NCBI RefSeq assembly: GCF_021603645.1
Contig: NZ_BQHJ01000002.1
Location: 124,001-188,000 of the forward strand
Source of the DNA: Pseudomonas pseudonitroreducens
GTDB taxonomy: Bacteria; Pseudomonadota; Gammaproteobacteria; Pseudomonadales; Pseudomonadaceae
Length of the DNA stretch: 64,000 bases
Direction: 5' to 3'
Below the pieces are notes generated by a model. That model saw nothing but the letters and a program-made list of their open reading frames with translations. It did not search any database and was not told where the DNA came from. This document shows, piece by piece, positions 9,173-18,670 of this stretch. Numbering within the stretch: the first letter of the stretch is position 1; every line of letters begins with the position of its first letter. The position numbers and the translations under genes are program-made.

Positions 9173-9254
9173 GTAGGATGGGTGGAGCTTGCGATACCCA
9201 TCAACGTTTTCGCGCATTAATCGATGGGTATCGCTTCGCTCCACACCATCCTGC
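9173..9254. repeat. palindromic intergenic repeat, family B (GTAGGATGGGTGGA...TCCACACCATCCTGC)
   Basis: The arms GTAGGATGGGTGGAGC and GCTCCACACCATCCTGC, with inner GATACCCATC / GATGGGTATCGC, fold into a long hairpin of about 82 bp. A second member lies at 30778-30855. It occurs between convergent genes, as expected of a non-coding dispersed palindrome. Confidence 0.8.
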
Positions 9255-9292
9255 GAGCTGGGCTCCCCTTCGCTTCCACGAGAAGTCCAGGT

Positions 9293-9326
9293 AAAAAAAT
9301 CCCCCGCTGGAAGCACCGGCGAGGGA
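9293..9326 (-). terminator. rho-independent terminator of the cio operon
   Basis: On the minus strand a stem CCCTCGCCGG / CCAGCGGGGG with loop TGCTT is followed directly by TTTTTTT, about 50 bp after the stop of the DUF2474 gene. It would end the cioA-cioB-DUF2474 transcript. Confidence 0.8.
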
Positions 9327-9376
9327 TGTGGGAACGGGCGCCGCGGACAGCGCCCGGATGGGATCGATTGCGCGAG

Positions 9377-9526
9377 CTAGTGCGGCGTGCCCAGCCCCGC
9401 CGCGCTCATGAACAGGCGCATCAGCCAGGCCGCGACACCCAGGCCGGCGACGCTCAGCACCCAGATCAGCACCAGCCAGCCCAGCCGCTTGCGCAGCGGC
9501 GCCTTCTCCTGCTCTTCATGGGTCAT
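9377..9526 (-). CDS. DUF2474 small membrane protein of the Cio oxidase
   Basis: A 49-residue protein: a charged N-terminus (THEEQEKAPLRKR), one hydrophobic helix at about residues 15-40, and the end GLGTPH. Small single-helix DUF2474 proteins are encoded right after cydB/cioB in many proteobacteria and are regarded as accessory subunits analogous to CydX. The start at 9526 lies 11 bp after the cioB stop, so it is operonic. The frame is open upstream inside cioB, but that part is antisense to nothing and simply overlaps cioB, so it was not used. Confidence 0.8.
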   Translation of the reverse strand: MTHEEQEKAPLRKRLGWLVLIWVLSVAGLGVAAWLMRLFMSAAGLGTPH

Positions 9527-9537
9527 GCCGCGCACCT

Positions 9538-10545
9538 CTAGTGGTAGCCGTCGCCGTGCTTCACCTTGCCGCGGAACACGTAGTAGCTCCAGGCGGTGTA
9601 GACGAGGATGAAGGGGATGATGAACAGCGCGCCCACCAGCATGAAGCCCAGGCTCTGCGGCGGCGCCGCGGCATCCCAGATCGACATCGACGGCGGGATG
9701 ATGTTCGGCCACAGGCTGATGCCCAGGCCGCTGTAGCCCAGGAAGATCAGCGCCAGGGTGAGCAGGAATGGCTTCACGTGGTCGTTGCGCGCCACCGAGC
9801 GCAGCAGGCTGTAGAAGGTGAGTAATACCAGCAGCGGCACCGGCAGGAACCAGAACAGGTTCGGCAGGCTGAACCAGCGCTGGGCGATCTCGGTGTGAGC
9901 CAGTGGAGTCCACAGGCTGACAATGCCGATCACCGCCAGCAGCACCAGCGCCAACGGCCGGGCCAGGTCATGCATGCGCTCCTGCAGCTTGCCTTCGGTC
10001 TTCATGATCAGCCAGGTGCAGCCCAGCAGGCTGTAGGCGACCACCAGGCCAAGGCCACAGAACAGCGGGAAGGGTGCCAGCCAGTCCAGCGAGCCGCCGG
10101 CGAACTGGCGGTTCTCCACCGGGATGCCCTCGATGAAGGCACCCAGCGCCACGCCCTGGAAGAAGGTCGCCACCAGGGAACCGACAATGAACGACTTGTC
10201 CCAGATGTGTCGCTTCGCCGGCCGCGCCTTGAAGCGGAACTCGAAGGCCACGCCGCGGAAGATCAGCCCGACGAGCATCAGGATCAGCGGCAGGTACAGC
10301 GCCGAGAGCACCGCCGAGTAGGCCACCGGGAAGGCGCCGAACAGCGCCGCGCCCCCCAGCACCAGCCAGGTCTCGTTACCGTCCCAGACTGGCGCCACGG
10401 TATTCATCATGACGTCGCGGTCGCCCTCGTCCTTGAAGAAGGGGTAGAGCATGCCTATCCCCAGGTCGAAGCCGTCCATCACCACGTACATCATCACGCC
10501 GAAGATGATGATGATCGCCCAGATCAGCGGAAGATCGATTCCCAT
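9538..10545 (-). CDS. cioB: CioB, cyanide-insensitive cytochrome bd-type quinol oxidase subunit II
   Basis: A 335-residue CydB/CioB family integral membrane protein (about eight to nine helices). MDGFDLGIGML near the N-terminus and WDGNETWLVLGGAALF are invariant blocks of subunit II. It pairs with CioA to reduce oxygen with ubiquinol electrons without proton pumping. The length equals what is known for Pseudomonas CioB. Only 3 bp separate it from cioA upstream and 11 bp from the DUF2474 gene downstream. This type tolerates cyanide and low oxygen. Confidence 0.93.
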   Translation of the reverse strand: MGIDLPLIWAIIIIFGVMMYVVMDGFDLGIGMLYPFFKDEGDRDVMMNTVAPVWDGNETWLVLGGAALFGAFPVAYSAVLSALYLPLILMLVGLIFRGVAFEFRFKARPAKRHIWDKSFIVGSLVATFFQGVALGAFIEGIPVENRQFAGGSLDWLAPFPLFCGLGLVVAYSLLGCTWLIMKTEGKLQERMHDLARPLALVLLAVIGIVSLWTPLAHTEIAQRWFSLPNLFWFLPVPLLVLLTFYSLLRSVARNDHVKPFLLTLALIFLGYSGLGISLWPNIIPPSMSIWDAAAPPQSLGFMLVGALFIIPFILVYTAWSYYVFRGKVKHGDGYH

Positions 10546-10548
10546 GGC

Positions 10549-11985
10549 TCAGTTCCTCCCCGCTTCGGTGGTGTCATCGTCATCAAGGCCCTCTTCGGTG
10601 GCCGACAGCGGTCGTGCCGCGGTGCGTTTCTGGCCGGCGCCGCCATGGCTGGTCTCGCGGCCTTCGTGGGTGACCGGGCCCTTGCGTACCAGGCGCATCA
10701 TGTAGCCGATGCCGACGCCGAACAGGCTGAAGTACACCAACACGAACATCACCAGGGTCAGGCTCATCTGCGTGACACTGTGGTTGGATACCGCATCACT
10801 GGTGCGCATCAGCCCGTAGACCACCCACGGCTGGCGGCCGATTTCGGTGGTGAACCAGCCGGCGAGAATCGCGATCAGGCCGGACGGCCCCATCCACAAC
10901 ACCAGCTTGAGGAAGGCGCGACTCTCGAACAGCCGCTTGCGCCAGCGCAGCCAGGCGCTCCACAGGCCGACCAGGATCATCAGCATGCCTAAGCCGGCCA
11001 TGATGCGGAACGACCAGAAGACGATGGTGGAATTGGGCCGGTCGGCTTTCGGGAAGTCCTTCAGCGCCGGGATCGGCTCGGTCAGGCTGTGATTCAGGAT
11101 CAGGCTGCCGAGCACCGGGATTTCGATCTTGAAGCGGGTTTCCTCACGCTCCATGTCCGGCCAGCCGAACAGGATCAGCGGGGTCGGTTCGCCGCTGCTG
11201 TTGTCCCAGTGGCCTTCCATCGCAGCGATCTTCGCCGGCTGGTGCTTGAGCGTGTTGAGGCCGTGGGCGTCACCGACCATGGCCTGGATCGGCGCAACGA
11301 TCAGCGCCATCCACATAGCCATCGAGAGCATCTTGCGGATGGCCGGGTTATCGCGGCCGCGCAGCAGGTGCCAGGCCGCCGACGCGCCGACGAAGAAGGC
11401 GGTGGCAACGAACGAGGCAATCGCCATGTGCAGCAGGCGATAGGGGAAGGACGGGTTGAAGATGATTGCCAGCCAGTCCACCGGCACCACGATGCCATTG
11501 ACGATCTCGTGGCCCTGCGGGGTCTGCATCCAGCTGTTGGAGGCAAGGATCCAGAAGGTGGAAATCAGTGTGCCGATCGCCACCATCACCGTGGCGAAGA
11601 AGTGCAGCCCCGGGCCGACGCGGTGCCAGCCGAAGAGCATGACGCCGAGGAAGCCGGCCTCGAGGAAGAACGCGGTGAGCACTTCATAGGTCAACAGCGG
11701 ACCGGTGACGCTCCCGGCGAAGGCCGAGAAGGCGCTCCAGTTGGTGCCGAACTGGTAGGCCATGACGAGGCCGGAGACCACGCCCATGCCGAAGTTGACG
11801 GCGAAGATCTTCGACCAGAAGTGATAGAGGTCGCGGTAGACCTCCTCGTGGGTCTTCAGCCACAGACCTTCGAGCACCGCCAGGTAGCTGGCGAGGCCAA
11901 TGGTGATGGCAGGGAAGATGATGTGGAAGGACACGGTAAAGGCGAACTGGATCCGGGCCAGGTCGAGCGCCTCTAATCCGAACAT
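10549..11985 (-). CDS. cioA: CioA, cyanide-insensitive cytochrome bd-type quinol oxidase subunit I
   Basis: A 478-residue CydA family haem-bearing subunit. The N-terminal SFHIIFPAITIG carries the conserved His at about residue 21, and GWxxTEIGRQPW (residues 389-400) is the subunit I signature around the quinol site. The protein is shorter than E. coli CydA, consistent with the CioA type that lacks the extended Q-loop insertion; this is why Cio rather than Cyd was chosen. It is the first gene of the operon; a 467-bp region separates it from the divergent metQ-like gene. Confidence 0.93.
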   Translation of the reverse strand: MFGLEALDLARIQFAFTVSFHIIFPAITIGLASYLAVLEGLWLKTHEEVYRDLYHFWSKIFAVNFGMGVVSGLVMAYQFGTNWSAFSAFAGSVTGPLLTYEVLTAFFLEAGFLGVMLFGWHRVGPGLHFFATVMVAIGTLISTFWILASNSWMQTPQGHEIVNGIVVPVDWLAIIFNPSFPYRLLHMAIASFVATAFFVGASAAWHLLRGRDNPAIRKMLSMAMWMALIVAPIQAMVGDAHGLNTLKHQPAKIAAMEGHWDNSSGEPTPLILFGWPDMEREETRFKIEIPVLGSLILNHSLTEPIPALKDFPKADRPNSTIVFWSFRIMAGLGMLMILVGLWSAWLRWRKRLFESRAFLKLVLWMGPSGLIAILAGWFTTEIGRQPWVVYGLMRTSDAVSNHSVTQMSLTLVMFVLVYFSLFGVGIGYMMRLVRKGPVTHEGRETSHGGAGQKRTAARPLSATEEGLDDDDTTEAGRN

Positions 11986-12452
11986 GACGATTCCTCTTCA
12001 GGCTGACGCCACCCCCACGGAAGGGTCTGGCACCGTACCTTGCGCATGCGCAGGGCGTTCTTGCGTGATGTCTTTGTTGCTGGGCGAATCTTTTTCGAGC
12101 CACCGATCTGCTGTCGGTTCGGGTTCTTTTCGCCGCTCATTCAGAATGGACCACCATCTGCATTGACGCCGCTCAAGAAAACGTCTCGATCTTACGCGCC
12201 CAGGTGGCATGGGTTGGAGTGGTGGGTTGCCGCGCGACGGGGTGTCGCGCGACAGGTTGTCTCAGTCTTTCCGTATGAACAAAATCGAATATGAAAATGA
12301 AAAATTAATATTTTATTGGAATAAAAAGAGCAGGTAACTTTCGCTGCAACCGCTGCCGAGTGAGCCGCGGACAAAGACTCCACCGCCCGTACGAAGGCCC
12401 CATCCCGGCCGGCCCGGACGCCAGCGGTCATCTGCCCCACAAGGACATCGCA
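11986..12452. other. 467-bp divergent intergenic region (cioA / MetQ-like)
   Basis: No gene is supported here. The right part, 12281-12331, is strikingly A/T-rich against the GC-rich background and probably contains the promoter of the MetQ-like gene. The cioA promoter must lie at 11986-12200. TTGACGCCGCTCAA at 12163-12176 only loosely resembles an ANR/FNR box. Confidence 0.5.
12281..12331 (+). promoter_or_regulatory. A/T-rich promoter region of the MetQ-like gene
   Basis: About 50 bp dominated by A and T, with several TATAAT-like hexamers (TTAATA, TAATAT). A comparable A/T island precedes tauA at 24920-24972; both genes belong to sulfur uptake. Control by the sulfur-limitation regulator CysB, which favours A/T-rich sites, is an inference. 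Confidence 0.4.
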
Positions 12453-13232
12453 ATGAAAAAGCTGCTGCTTCTGACCGCCCTCGCCGCTGCCTTCAGCACC
12501 TCGGCCTTCGCCAATGAAAAGCTCATTGTTGCCGCCACGCCGGTCCCCCACGCCGAGATCCTCGAACTGATCAAGCCGACCCTGGCCAAGGAAGGCGTGG
12601 ACCTGGAGATCAAGGTCTTCACCGACTACGTGCAGCCCAACGTGCAGGTGGCCGAGAAGCGCCTGGACGCCAACTACTTCCAGACCAAGCCGTACCTGGA
12701 CAACTTCAACAAGGGCAAGGGCACCAACCTGGTCACCGTGACCGGCGTGCATGTCGAGCCCTTCGGCGGCTACTCGAAGAAGTACAAGTCCATCGACGAA
12801 CTGCCGGACGGCGCCACCGTCGCCATCCCCAACGAAGGCAGCAACAGCGGCCGTGCCCTGCTCCTGCTGCAGAAAGCCGGTGTGATCAAGCTGAAAGACC
12901 CGAGCAACGCCCTGGCTACCCCCAAAGACATCGCCGAAAACCCCAAGCACCTGAAGTTCAAGGAGCTGGAATCGGCCCTGCTGCCGCGCGTGCTGGACCA
13001 GGTCGACCTGGACCTGATCAACACCAACTACGCGCTGGAAGCCAAGCTCAACCCGGTGAAGGACGCGCTGATCCTCGAAGATCGCAACTCGCCCTACGTG
13101 AACTACCTGGTAGCGCGCCCGGACAACAAGGACAGCGATGCGCTGAAGAAGCTGTCCGCCGCCCTGACCAGCCCGGAAGTCAAAGCCTTCATCGAGAAGA
13201 AGTACAACGGCGCCGTGGTGCCCGCCTTCTGA
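12453..13232 (+). CDS. MetQ/NlpA-family substrate-binding protein
   Basis: A 259-residue periplasmic binding protein of the NlpA/MetQ family. Residues 1-20 are a signal peptide ending AFA, then mature NEKLIVAATPVPHAEIL. VAATPVPHAEIL, DYVQPN, DANYFQTKPYL and IPNEGSNSGRALLLLQ are family hallmarks; substrates are usually D/L-methionine or related sulfur compounds. Unlike typical MetQ it lacks a lipobox cysteine, so it looks like a free periplasmic protein. There is no MetN/MetI pair next to it, so it must share a transporter encoded elsewhere. The next gene is a trans-sulfuration enzyme, supporting a sulfur amino-acid role. The ATG at 12453 follows AAGGAC; the frame upstream has no signal. Confidence 0.85.
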   Translation: MKKLLLLTALAAAFSTSAFANEKLIVAATPVPHAEILELIKPTLAKEGVDLEIKVFTDYVQPNVQVAEKRLDANYFQTKPYLDNFNKGKGTNLVTVTGVHVEPFGGYSKKYKSIDELPDGATVAIPNEGSNSGRALLLLQKAGVIKLKDPSNALATPKDIAENPKHLKFKELESALLPRVLDQVDLDLINTNYALEAKLNPVKDALILEDRNSPYVNYLVARPDNKDSDALKKLSAALTSPEVKAFIEKKYNGAVVPAF

Positions 13233-13302
13233 TCCGCCGCCCGGCCGCGCGCCGGGCGCAACGTCTCCCACGCTGGGCGCGCCTTGGGCGCACCCGCTTC
13301 GA

Positions 13303-13332
13303 CGCCGGTGGGCAGGTTCCACCGGCGTTTTT
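13303..13332 (+). terminator. rho-independent terminator after the MetQ-like gene
   Basis: The stem CGCCGGTGG / CCACCGGCG is followed by TTTTT at 13328-13332, 70 bp after the MetQ-like stop and only 18 bp before the next start codon. It should reduce transcription into the trans-sulfuration gene, so that gene gets partial read-through or needs an unusual promoter. Confidence 0.75.
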
Positions 13333-13350
13333 CTTTCCAGAGGATCTGCC

Positions 13351-14541
13351 ATGAGCGACCCCGCCAAAGGCCCCTCCACTCGCGCCGTACACAGCGGCCA
13401 CGATACCGACCGGCGCATGGTCACCCGCGCCAAGAGCCAGCCGATCTACCAGAGCTCGGTGTTCGTCTACGACTCCCTGGAGCAGGTCGACGACTTCCTC
13501 GCCGGCAACCCCGACAACTACATGTACACGCGCATCGGCAACCCGAACCACAGCGCAGTGGAAGAGCTGCTGCGCGACCTGGAGGGTGGCGAAGACGCGC
13601 TGTTCTCCGCCTCCGGCATGGCCGCCATTTCCGCTGCGCTGCTGGGCGTACTCGGCGCCGGTGATCACCTGATCGCCAGCCGCGAGCTGTACGGCACGAC
13701 CCAGAGCCTGATCGAGAAAGAACTGGCACGCTTCGGCATCGCCGCCACCCTGCTCGACCTCAACGACCTGGCCGCCGTGGAAGCCGCGATCACCCCGACC
13801 ACGCGATTGATCTACACCGAAACCGCCTCCAATCCGCTGGTGCGCGTGAGCAATGTTCCAGCACTGGCCGAGCTCGCTCACCGACACGGCCTGAAGCTGC
13901 TGGTGGACAACACCTTCCTCTCGCCGGTGCTCTACCAGCCGCTGCGCGACGGCGCCGACCTGGTGATCCACAGCACCACCAAGTACCTCAACGGCCACAG
14001 CGACGCCATGGGCGGCGCACTGGTCGGCGAAGCACAGTGGATTGCCGCTGCGCGGCGCTTCCAGATCAACGCTGGCGGCAGCGCCAGCCCGTTCGAGAGC
14101 TGGCTGAATTTCCGCGGTGCGAAAACCCTCGCGCTGCGCATGCGCGCGCATTCGCAGAACGCCCAGGCACTGGCCGAAGCCCTAGAAGCGCACCCCCAGG
14201 TGGAGCGCGTGTTCTACCCCGGCCTGCCCTCGCACCCGGACTTTGAGCTGGCGCAACGGCTGTTCCGCAAAGGTCATTCAGGCATGTTGAGCTTCACCCT
14301 GAAGGGTGGTCTCGATCAGGTCGACAGCCTCATCGGCGCGCTGCAGCTGGCCGCCTTCGCCCCGTCGCTGGCCGGTGTCGCCAGCAGCATCACCCACCCC
14401 GGCAAGACCTCGCACCGCGCGCTGTCCGCCGAGGCCCTGACCGCGCTGGACATCCACGACGGCACCATCCGAGTCTCGGTGGGCATCGAGGACAGCGAGG
14501 ACATCGTCCACGACTTCCTGCAGGCGCTGGACGCGCTGTAA
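13351..14541 (+). CDS. trans-sulfuration PLP enzyme (cystathionine gamma-lyase/synthase family)
   Basis: A 396-residue Cys/Met metabolism PLP enzyme. PLP lysine is K211 in HSTTKYLNGHSD; D186 (LLVDNTF) pairs with the pyridine nitrogen; YTRIGNPN at 59-66 is the phosphate/neighbour-subunit loop. The Cys typical of methionine gamma-lyase after the active-site Tyr (YGC) is a Thr here (YGTT, 114-117), so a cystathionine lyase/synthase or cysteine-S-conjugate beta-lyase role is more likely. It cleaves or forms C-S bonds of sulfur amino acids in the cytoplasm. Location beside a MetQ-like protein suggests use of imported methionine or a sulfur analogue. A good AGAGGAT ribosome site lies before the ATG at 13351. 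Confidence 0.85.
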   Translation: MSDPAKGPSTRAVHSGHDTDRRMVTRAKSQPIYQSSVFVYDSLEQVDDFLAGNPDNYMYTRIGNPNHSAVEELLRDLEGGEDALFSASGMAAISAALLGVLGAGDHLIASRELYGTTQSLIEKELARFGIAATLLDLNDLAAVEAAITPTTRLIYTETASNPLVRVSNVPALAELAHRHGLKLLVDNTFLSPVLYQPLRDGADLVIHSTTKYLNGHSDAMGGALVGEAQWIAAARRFQINAGGSASPFESWLNFRGAKTLALRMRAHSQNAQALAEALEAHPQVERVFYPGLPSHPDFELAQRLFRKGHSGMLSFTLKGGLDQVDSLIGALQLAAFAPSLAGVASSITHPGKTSHRALSAEALTALDIHDGTIRVSVGIEDSEDIVHDFLQALDAL

Positions 14542-14560
14542 GAGCAGAAGGAGATTTCCC

Positions 14561-15520
<960 letters not shown>

Positions 15521-15578
15521 TGCCGCGCTGTAGTCGCCAGCGCGACCCGCAGGGCCGCGCACCGGCGACAAGGCAGTC

Positions 15579-15914
15579 TTACTTGGTGGCGGTGTTGGAG
15601 TGAGCGACCACCGGAGTGCACGACGGGTTGGTCAGCTTGGCCGGATCGGTCAGCAGGCCCGGCATCATGCGCGAGGTGCAGTTGAACACACGGCCTTTGG
15701 TGGTGGTGGCGACGTAGGAGAGTTCCTGGCCACCCAGGGCGTCCGGCTGACCGGCTTTGACATCGCTGACAACCAGCTCGTCAGAGGAAGCCAGACCGAT
15801 CATCTGGGCGGTAGCGGCCTGCAGCGGAACGATGGCCTGGTTGGTGGTCATGGTCTGGCAGCCAGCCAGCGAAGCGAAGAGTGCAGTGGCAAGGGCGATA
15901 CGTTTGAAGTCCAT
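15579..15914 (-). CDS. small putative lipoprotein
   Basis: A 111-residue protein with a lipoprotein signal: MDFKRIALATALFASLAGC, where LAGC is the lipobox and C19 the lipidated residue. Ser/Thr-rich mature region with two further Cys (C79, C99) that could form a disulfide. No domain recognised. The start at 15914 follows GGGAGCAT. Convergent with the preceding gene; probably outer-membrane anchored. Confidence 0.75.
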   Translation of the reverse strand: MDFKRIALATALFASLAGCQTMTTNQAIVPLQAATAQMIGLASSDELVVSDVKAGQPDALGGQELSYVATTTKGRVFNCTSRMMPGLLTDPAKLTNPSCTPVVAHSNTATK

Positions 15915-16380
15915 CTCGAGATGCTCCCTGTTGGTGGTTTTTTGTCCTGCCCGGGGAGACTAACGGAATCGGCAAGTCAATCGCCATAGCCGTTTCACAT
16001 GTTTTTCACGGAAAACTGCACACTCGTTCAAGCTTTCAAGCTGAAACCCGCTCTATTACGGGAATTGTGCTATGCAAAATCCTGTTTCACGAAGCTGACA
16101 ACCGTTTATCGTGCCAAACCCAGCAACGGCGCTGAACCGTTTCACCTTTGGCGACGAATGGTCGCAGTGAAAGGCCGTGTCGACTTGCAGGTCGGCAGGA
16201 GGGAATCCTGAGCAGGAAGTCAAAAACAGGACTATTACCCGCATATACTAAAGAAAGCAGTCTCATCGACCATATCAATACCGCTCATCAAGACCATTCA
16301 CTTCTTTTCGTCACAATCTTCAGGGAAAATGGCTATCAGGCGGTCGGGACCCATTTTCCCCGGCGCCATTGGAGACTATC
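15915..16380. other. 466-bp A/T-richer intergenic region
   Basis: No gene longer than about 70 codons is convincing here. The base composition is visibly more A/T-rich than the window, with short imperfect inverted repeats. It contains the promoter of the lipoprotein gene and that of the small ORF at 16381. A small RNA is possible but no conserved RNA is recognised. Confidence 0.45.
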
Positions 16381-16500
16381 GTGACCAGCTTCGCCGCTCT
16401 TGCTAACTTCTTCGCCGCCACCGCTTTCCTGACCGCGCCCGCGAAGGCCGACCCGGAACGCCGTGAGATCCGTGAGGCGAAAAAGAACCGCCGCAAGTAA
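16381..16500 (+). CDS. putative 39-residue small protein
   Basis: GTG start at 16381, six bases after GGAG. The product has a hydrophobic, Ala/Phe-rich N-terminal half (TSFAALANFFAATAFLTAP) and a very basic tail (PERREIREAKKNRRK). Stop TAA at 16498. It is followed by two hairpins (16519-16536 and 16540-16560) that could end its transcript. No family recognised; support is the ribosome site, the composition shift and the downstream hairpins. Could be a membrane-associated microprotein, or chance. Confidence 0.5.
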   Translation: MTSFAALANFFAATAFLTAPAKADPERREIREAKKNRRK

Positions 16501-16539
16501 GCAGTACCCGCTCCGCTCGGCCCTTTTGACAGGGCCGGC

Positions 16540-16560
16540 GGCGGGACCATCGGTCCCGCC
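16540..16560 (+). terminator. hairpin after the small ORF
   Basis: Perfect stem GGCGGGACC / GGTCCCGCC with loop ATC, followed by GATTGGCTTT. The missing T-run makes termination weaker than a classical site. A shorter hairpin GGCCC...GGGCC lies just upstream at 16519-16536. Confidence 0.5.
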
Positions 16561-16680
16561 GATTGGCTTTCCAGGGCCTTCCCGTGTTTTCATTGAATGC
16601 TTGTTCAAGGAAAAATCCGAGGGAACCCGCCCGTTTTGTCCGCAGCACAATCGCCCCCGTCCGTAACACCCTCACCCTCC

Positions 16681-18645
16681 ATGCGCATGAACCCACCGGT
16701 CTTCTACGGTGCGGCGGCGCTGATCCTGCTCTTCGCCCTGATCGTCATCAGCCAGCCCCAACGGGCCGGTGAATGGCTGCTCGCCGCGCAATCCTGGGCC
16801 GCCGATAGTGTCGGCTGGTACTACCTGCTGGCGATGACGCTGTACCTGATCTTCGTGGTGGTCACCGCGCTTTCCGGCTACGGAAAGATCAAGCTCGGTG
16901 CCGACCACGACGAGCCGGAATTCAGCTACCTGTCCTGGGCCGGCATGCTCTTCGCCGCCGGCATCAGCATCACCCTGTTCTTCTTCTGTGTGTCCGAGCC
17001 GCTGACCCACTTCGCCCAGCCGCCGCAAGGCCAGGCCGGCACCCCGGAAGCGGCGCGCCAGGCCATGCAGCTGCTGTTCCTGCACTGGGGCCTGCACGGC
17101 TGGGGCGTGTTCGCCCTGGTGGCGATGGCGCTGGCCTACTTCGCCTACCGGCACAACCTGCCGCTGGCGCTGCGCTCGGCGCTCTATCCGCTGATCGGCA
17201 AGCGCATCAACGGCCCCATCGGCTACACCGTGGACTGCTTCGGCATCATCGCCACGGTGTTCGGCCTGGGCGCGGACATGGGCTTCGGCGTACTGCAACT
17301 CAACGCCGGGCTGGACTTCCTGTTCGGCATCACCCACAGCCATCCGGTGCAGATGACGTTGATCGCACTGATGATGGGCGCGGCGATCCTGGTCGCCATC
17401 TCCGGCGTCGACAAGGGCATCCGCCTGCTGTCCGACATCAACATGCTGCTGGCCTGTGCCCTGCTGCTGTTCGTGCTGTTCGCCGGCCCCACCCAGTACC
17501 TGCTCAACACCCTGGTGCAGAACATCGGCGATTACCTCGGCAGCCTGCCGACCAAGAGTTTCGACCTCTATGCCTACGGCAAGGACGGCAGCGACTGGCT
17601 GGGTGGCTGGACGGTGTTCTACTGGGCCTGGTGGATCGCCTGGTCACCCTTCGTGGGATTGTTCATCGCGCGTATTTCCCGTGGGCGGACGATCCGCGAA
17701 TTCGTCTTCGGCGTGCTGTTCATCCCGCTGGGCTTTACCCTGGCGTGGATGTCGATCTTCGGCAACAGCGCCCTGGACCAGGTGCTCAACCATGGCTTCA
17801 GCGAACTGGGCCGCGTGGCCATCGCCGATCCGTCCATGGCGCTGTACCAGATGCTGCAGAACTACCCCGCCAGCCGCGCGGTGATCACAGTGACGGTGCT
17901 GGTCAGCTTCGTCTTCTTCGTTACCTCGGCGGACTCCGGCACCGTGGTGCTCTCCACCCTTTCCGCCCACGGCGGCAGCGCCGACGACGACGGCCCGAAG
18001 TGGCTGCGGGTGTTCTGGGGGGTGGCCACCGCACTGGTCACCGGCGGCCTGCTGTTCGCCGGCAGCATCGATGCGCTGAAGTCAGCGGTAGTGCTGACTT
18101 CCCTGCCCTTCTCGCTGATCCTGCTGCTGCTGATGTGGGGGCTGCACAAGGCGTTCTATCTGGAGTCCCAGCGCCAGCGCGCGCGCACCCATTCCCTCGC
18201 GCCACCACCATCGGCCAAGCCCGGCGGCTGGAAGCGCCGGATCTCCCAGGCGGTGCACTTCCCCACGCGCGATGAGGTTTACCGCTTCATGGTCGACGTG
18301 GTCAGCCCGGCGATAGCCGAGGTCTCCCAGGTGTTCCGCGAAAAGGGCCTGCAGGTGGAGTCCGACCTGGACCTGGGCAACCTGGAACTGATCCTGGAAA
18401 TCGGCCACGGCGAGCAGCACACGTTCCTCTACCAGGTCTCGATGCGCGGCTACTTCACCCCATCCTTCGCCCGCGCCGGCATGGGTGGCCTGCACCTGAA
18501 GAACCGCCGTTACTTCCGCGCCGAGGTGCACCTCTCCGAAGGCAGCCAGGACTACGACCTGATGGGCTACAGCAAGGAGCAGATCATCAACGACATGCTC
18601 GACCAGTACGAGCGGCACCTGCAGTTCCTGCATCTGGTGCGCTAG
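16681..18645 (+). CDS. BCCT-family choline/betaine transporter (BetT-like)
   Basis: A 654-residue betaine/carnitine/choline transporter with twelve membrane helices in the first about 510 residues. The BCCT tryptophan signature is WTVFYWAWWIAWSPFVG (residues 310-326). A C-terminal cytoplasmic domain of about 130 residues follows, as in osmotically regulated BetT proteins. Such carriers use the proton or sodium gradient to import choline or betaine. The ATG at 16681 (alternative 16687) gives the family N-terminus NPPVFYGAAALILLF; the frame is open back to 16597 without a ribosome site. No choline oxidation genes are adjacent. Confidence 0.88.
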   Translation: MRMNPPVFYGAAALILLFALIVISQPQRAGEWLLAAQSWAADSVGWYYLLAMTLYLIFVVVTALSGYGKIKLGADHDEPEFSYLSWAGMLFAAGISITLFFFCVSEPLTHFAQPPQGQAGTPEAARQAMQLLFLHWGLHGWGVFALVAMALAYFAYRHNLPLALRSALYPLIGKRINGPIGYTVDCFGIIATVFGLGADMGFGVLQLNAGLDFLFGITHSHPVQMTLIALMMGAAILVAISGVDKGIRLLSDINMLLACALLLFVLFAGPTQYLLNTLVQNIGDYLGSLPTKSFDLYAYGKDGSDWLGGWTVFYWAWWIAWSPFVGLFIARISRGRTIREFVFGVLFIPLGFTLAWMSIFGNSALDQVLNHGFSELGRVAIADPSMALYQMLQNYPASRAVITVTVLVSFVFFVTSADSGTVVLSTLSAHGGSADDDGPKWLRVFWGVATALVTGGLLFAGSIDALKSAVVLTSLPFSLILLLLMWGLHKAFYLESQRQRARTHSLAPPPSAKPGGWKRRISQAVHFPTRDEVYRFMVDVVSPAIAEVSQVFREKGLQVESDLDLGNLELILEIGHGEQHTFLYQVSMRGYFTPSFARAGMGGLHLKNRRYFRAEVHLSEGSQDYDLMGYSKEQIINDMLDQYERHLQFLHLVR

Positions 18646-18670
18646 GTTCGGACTCGCGCATGCCCTTGCA

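Noticed and set aside
12163-12176. ANR/FNR-like box before cioA (TTGACGCCGCTCAA)
   Set aside because: Only about eight of ten consensus positions match and it lies 178 bp upstream; too weak to call.
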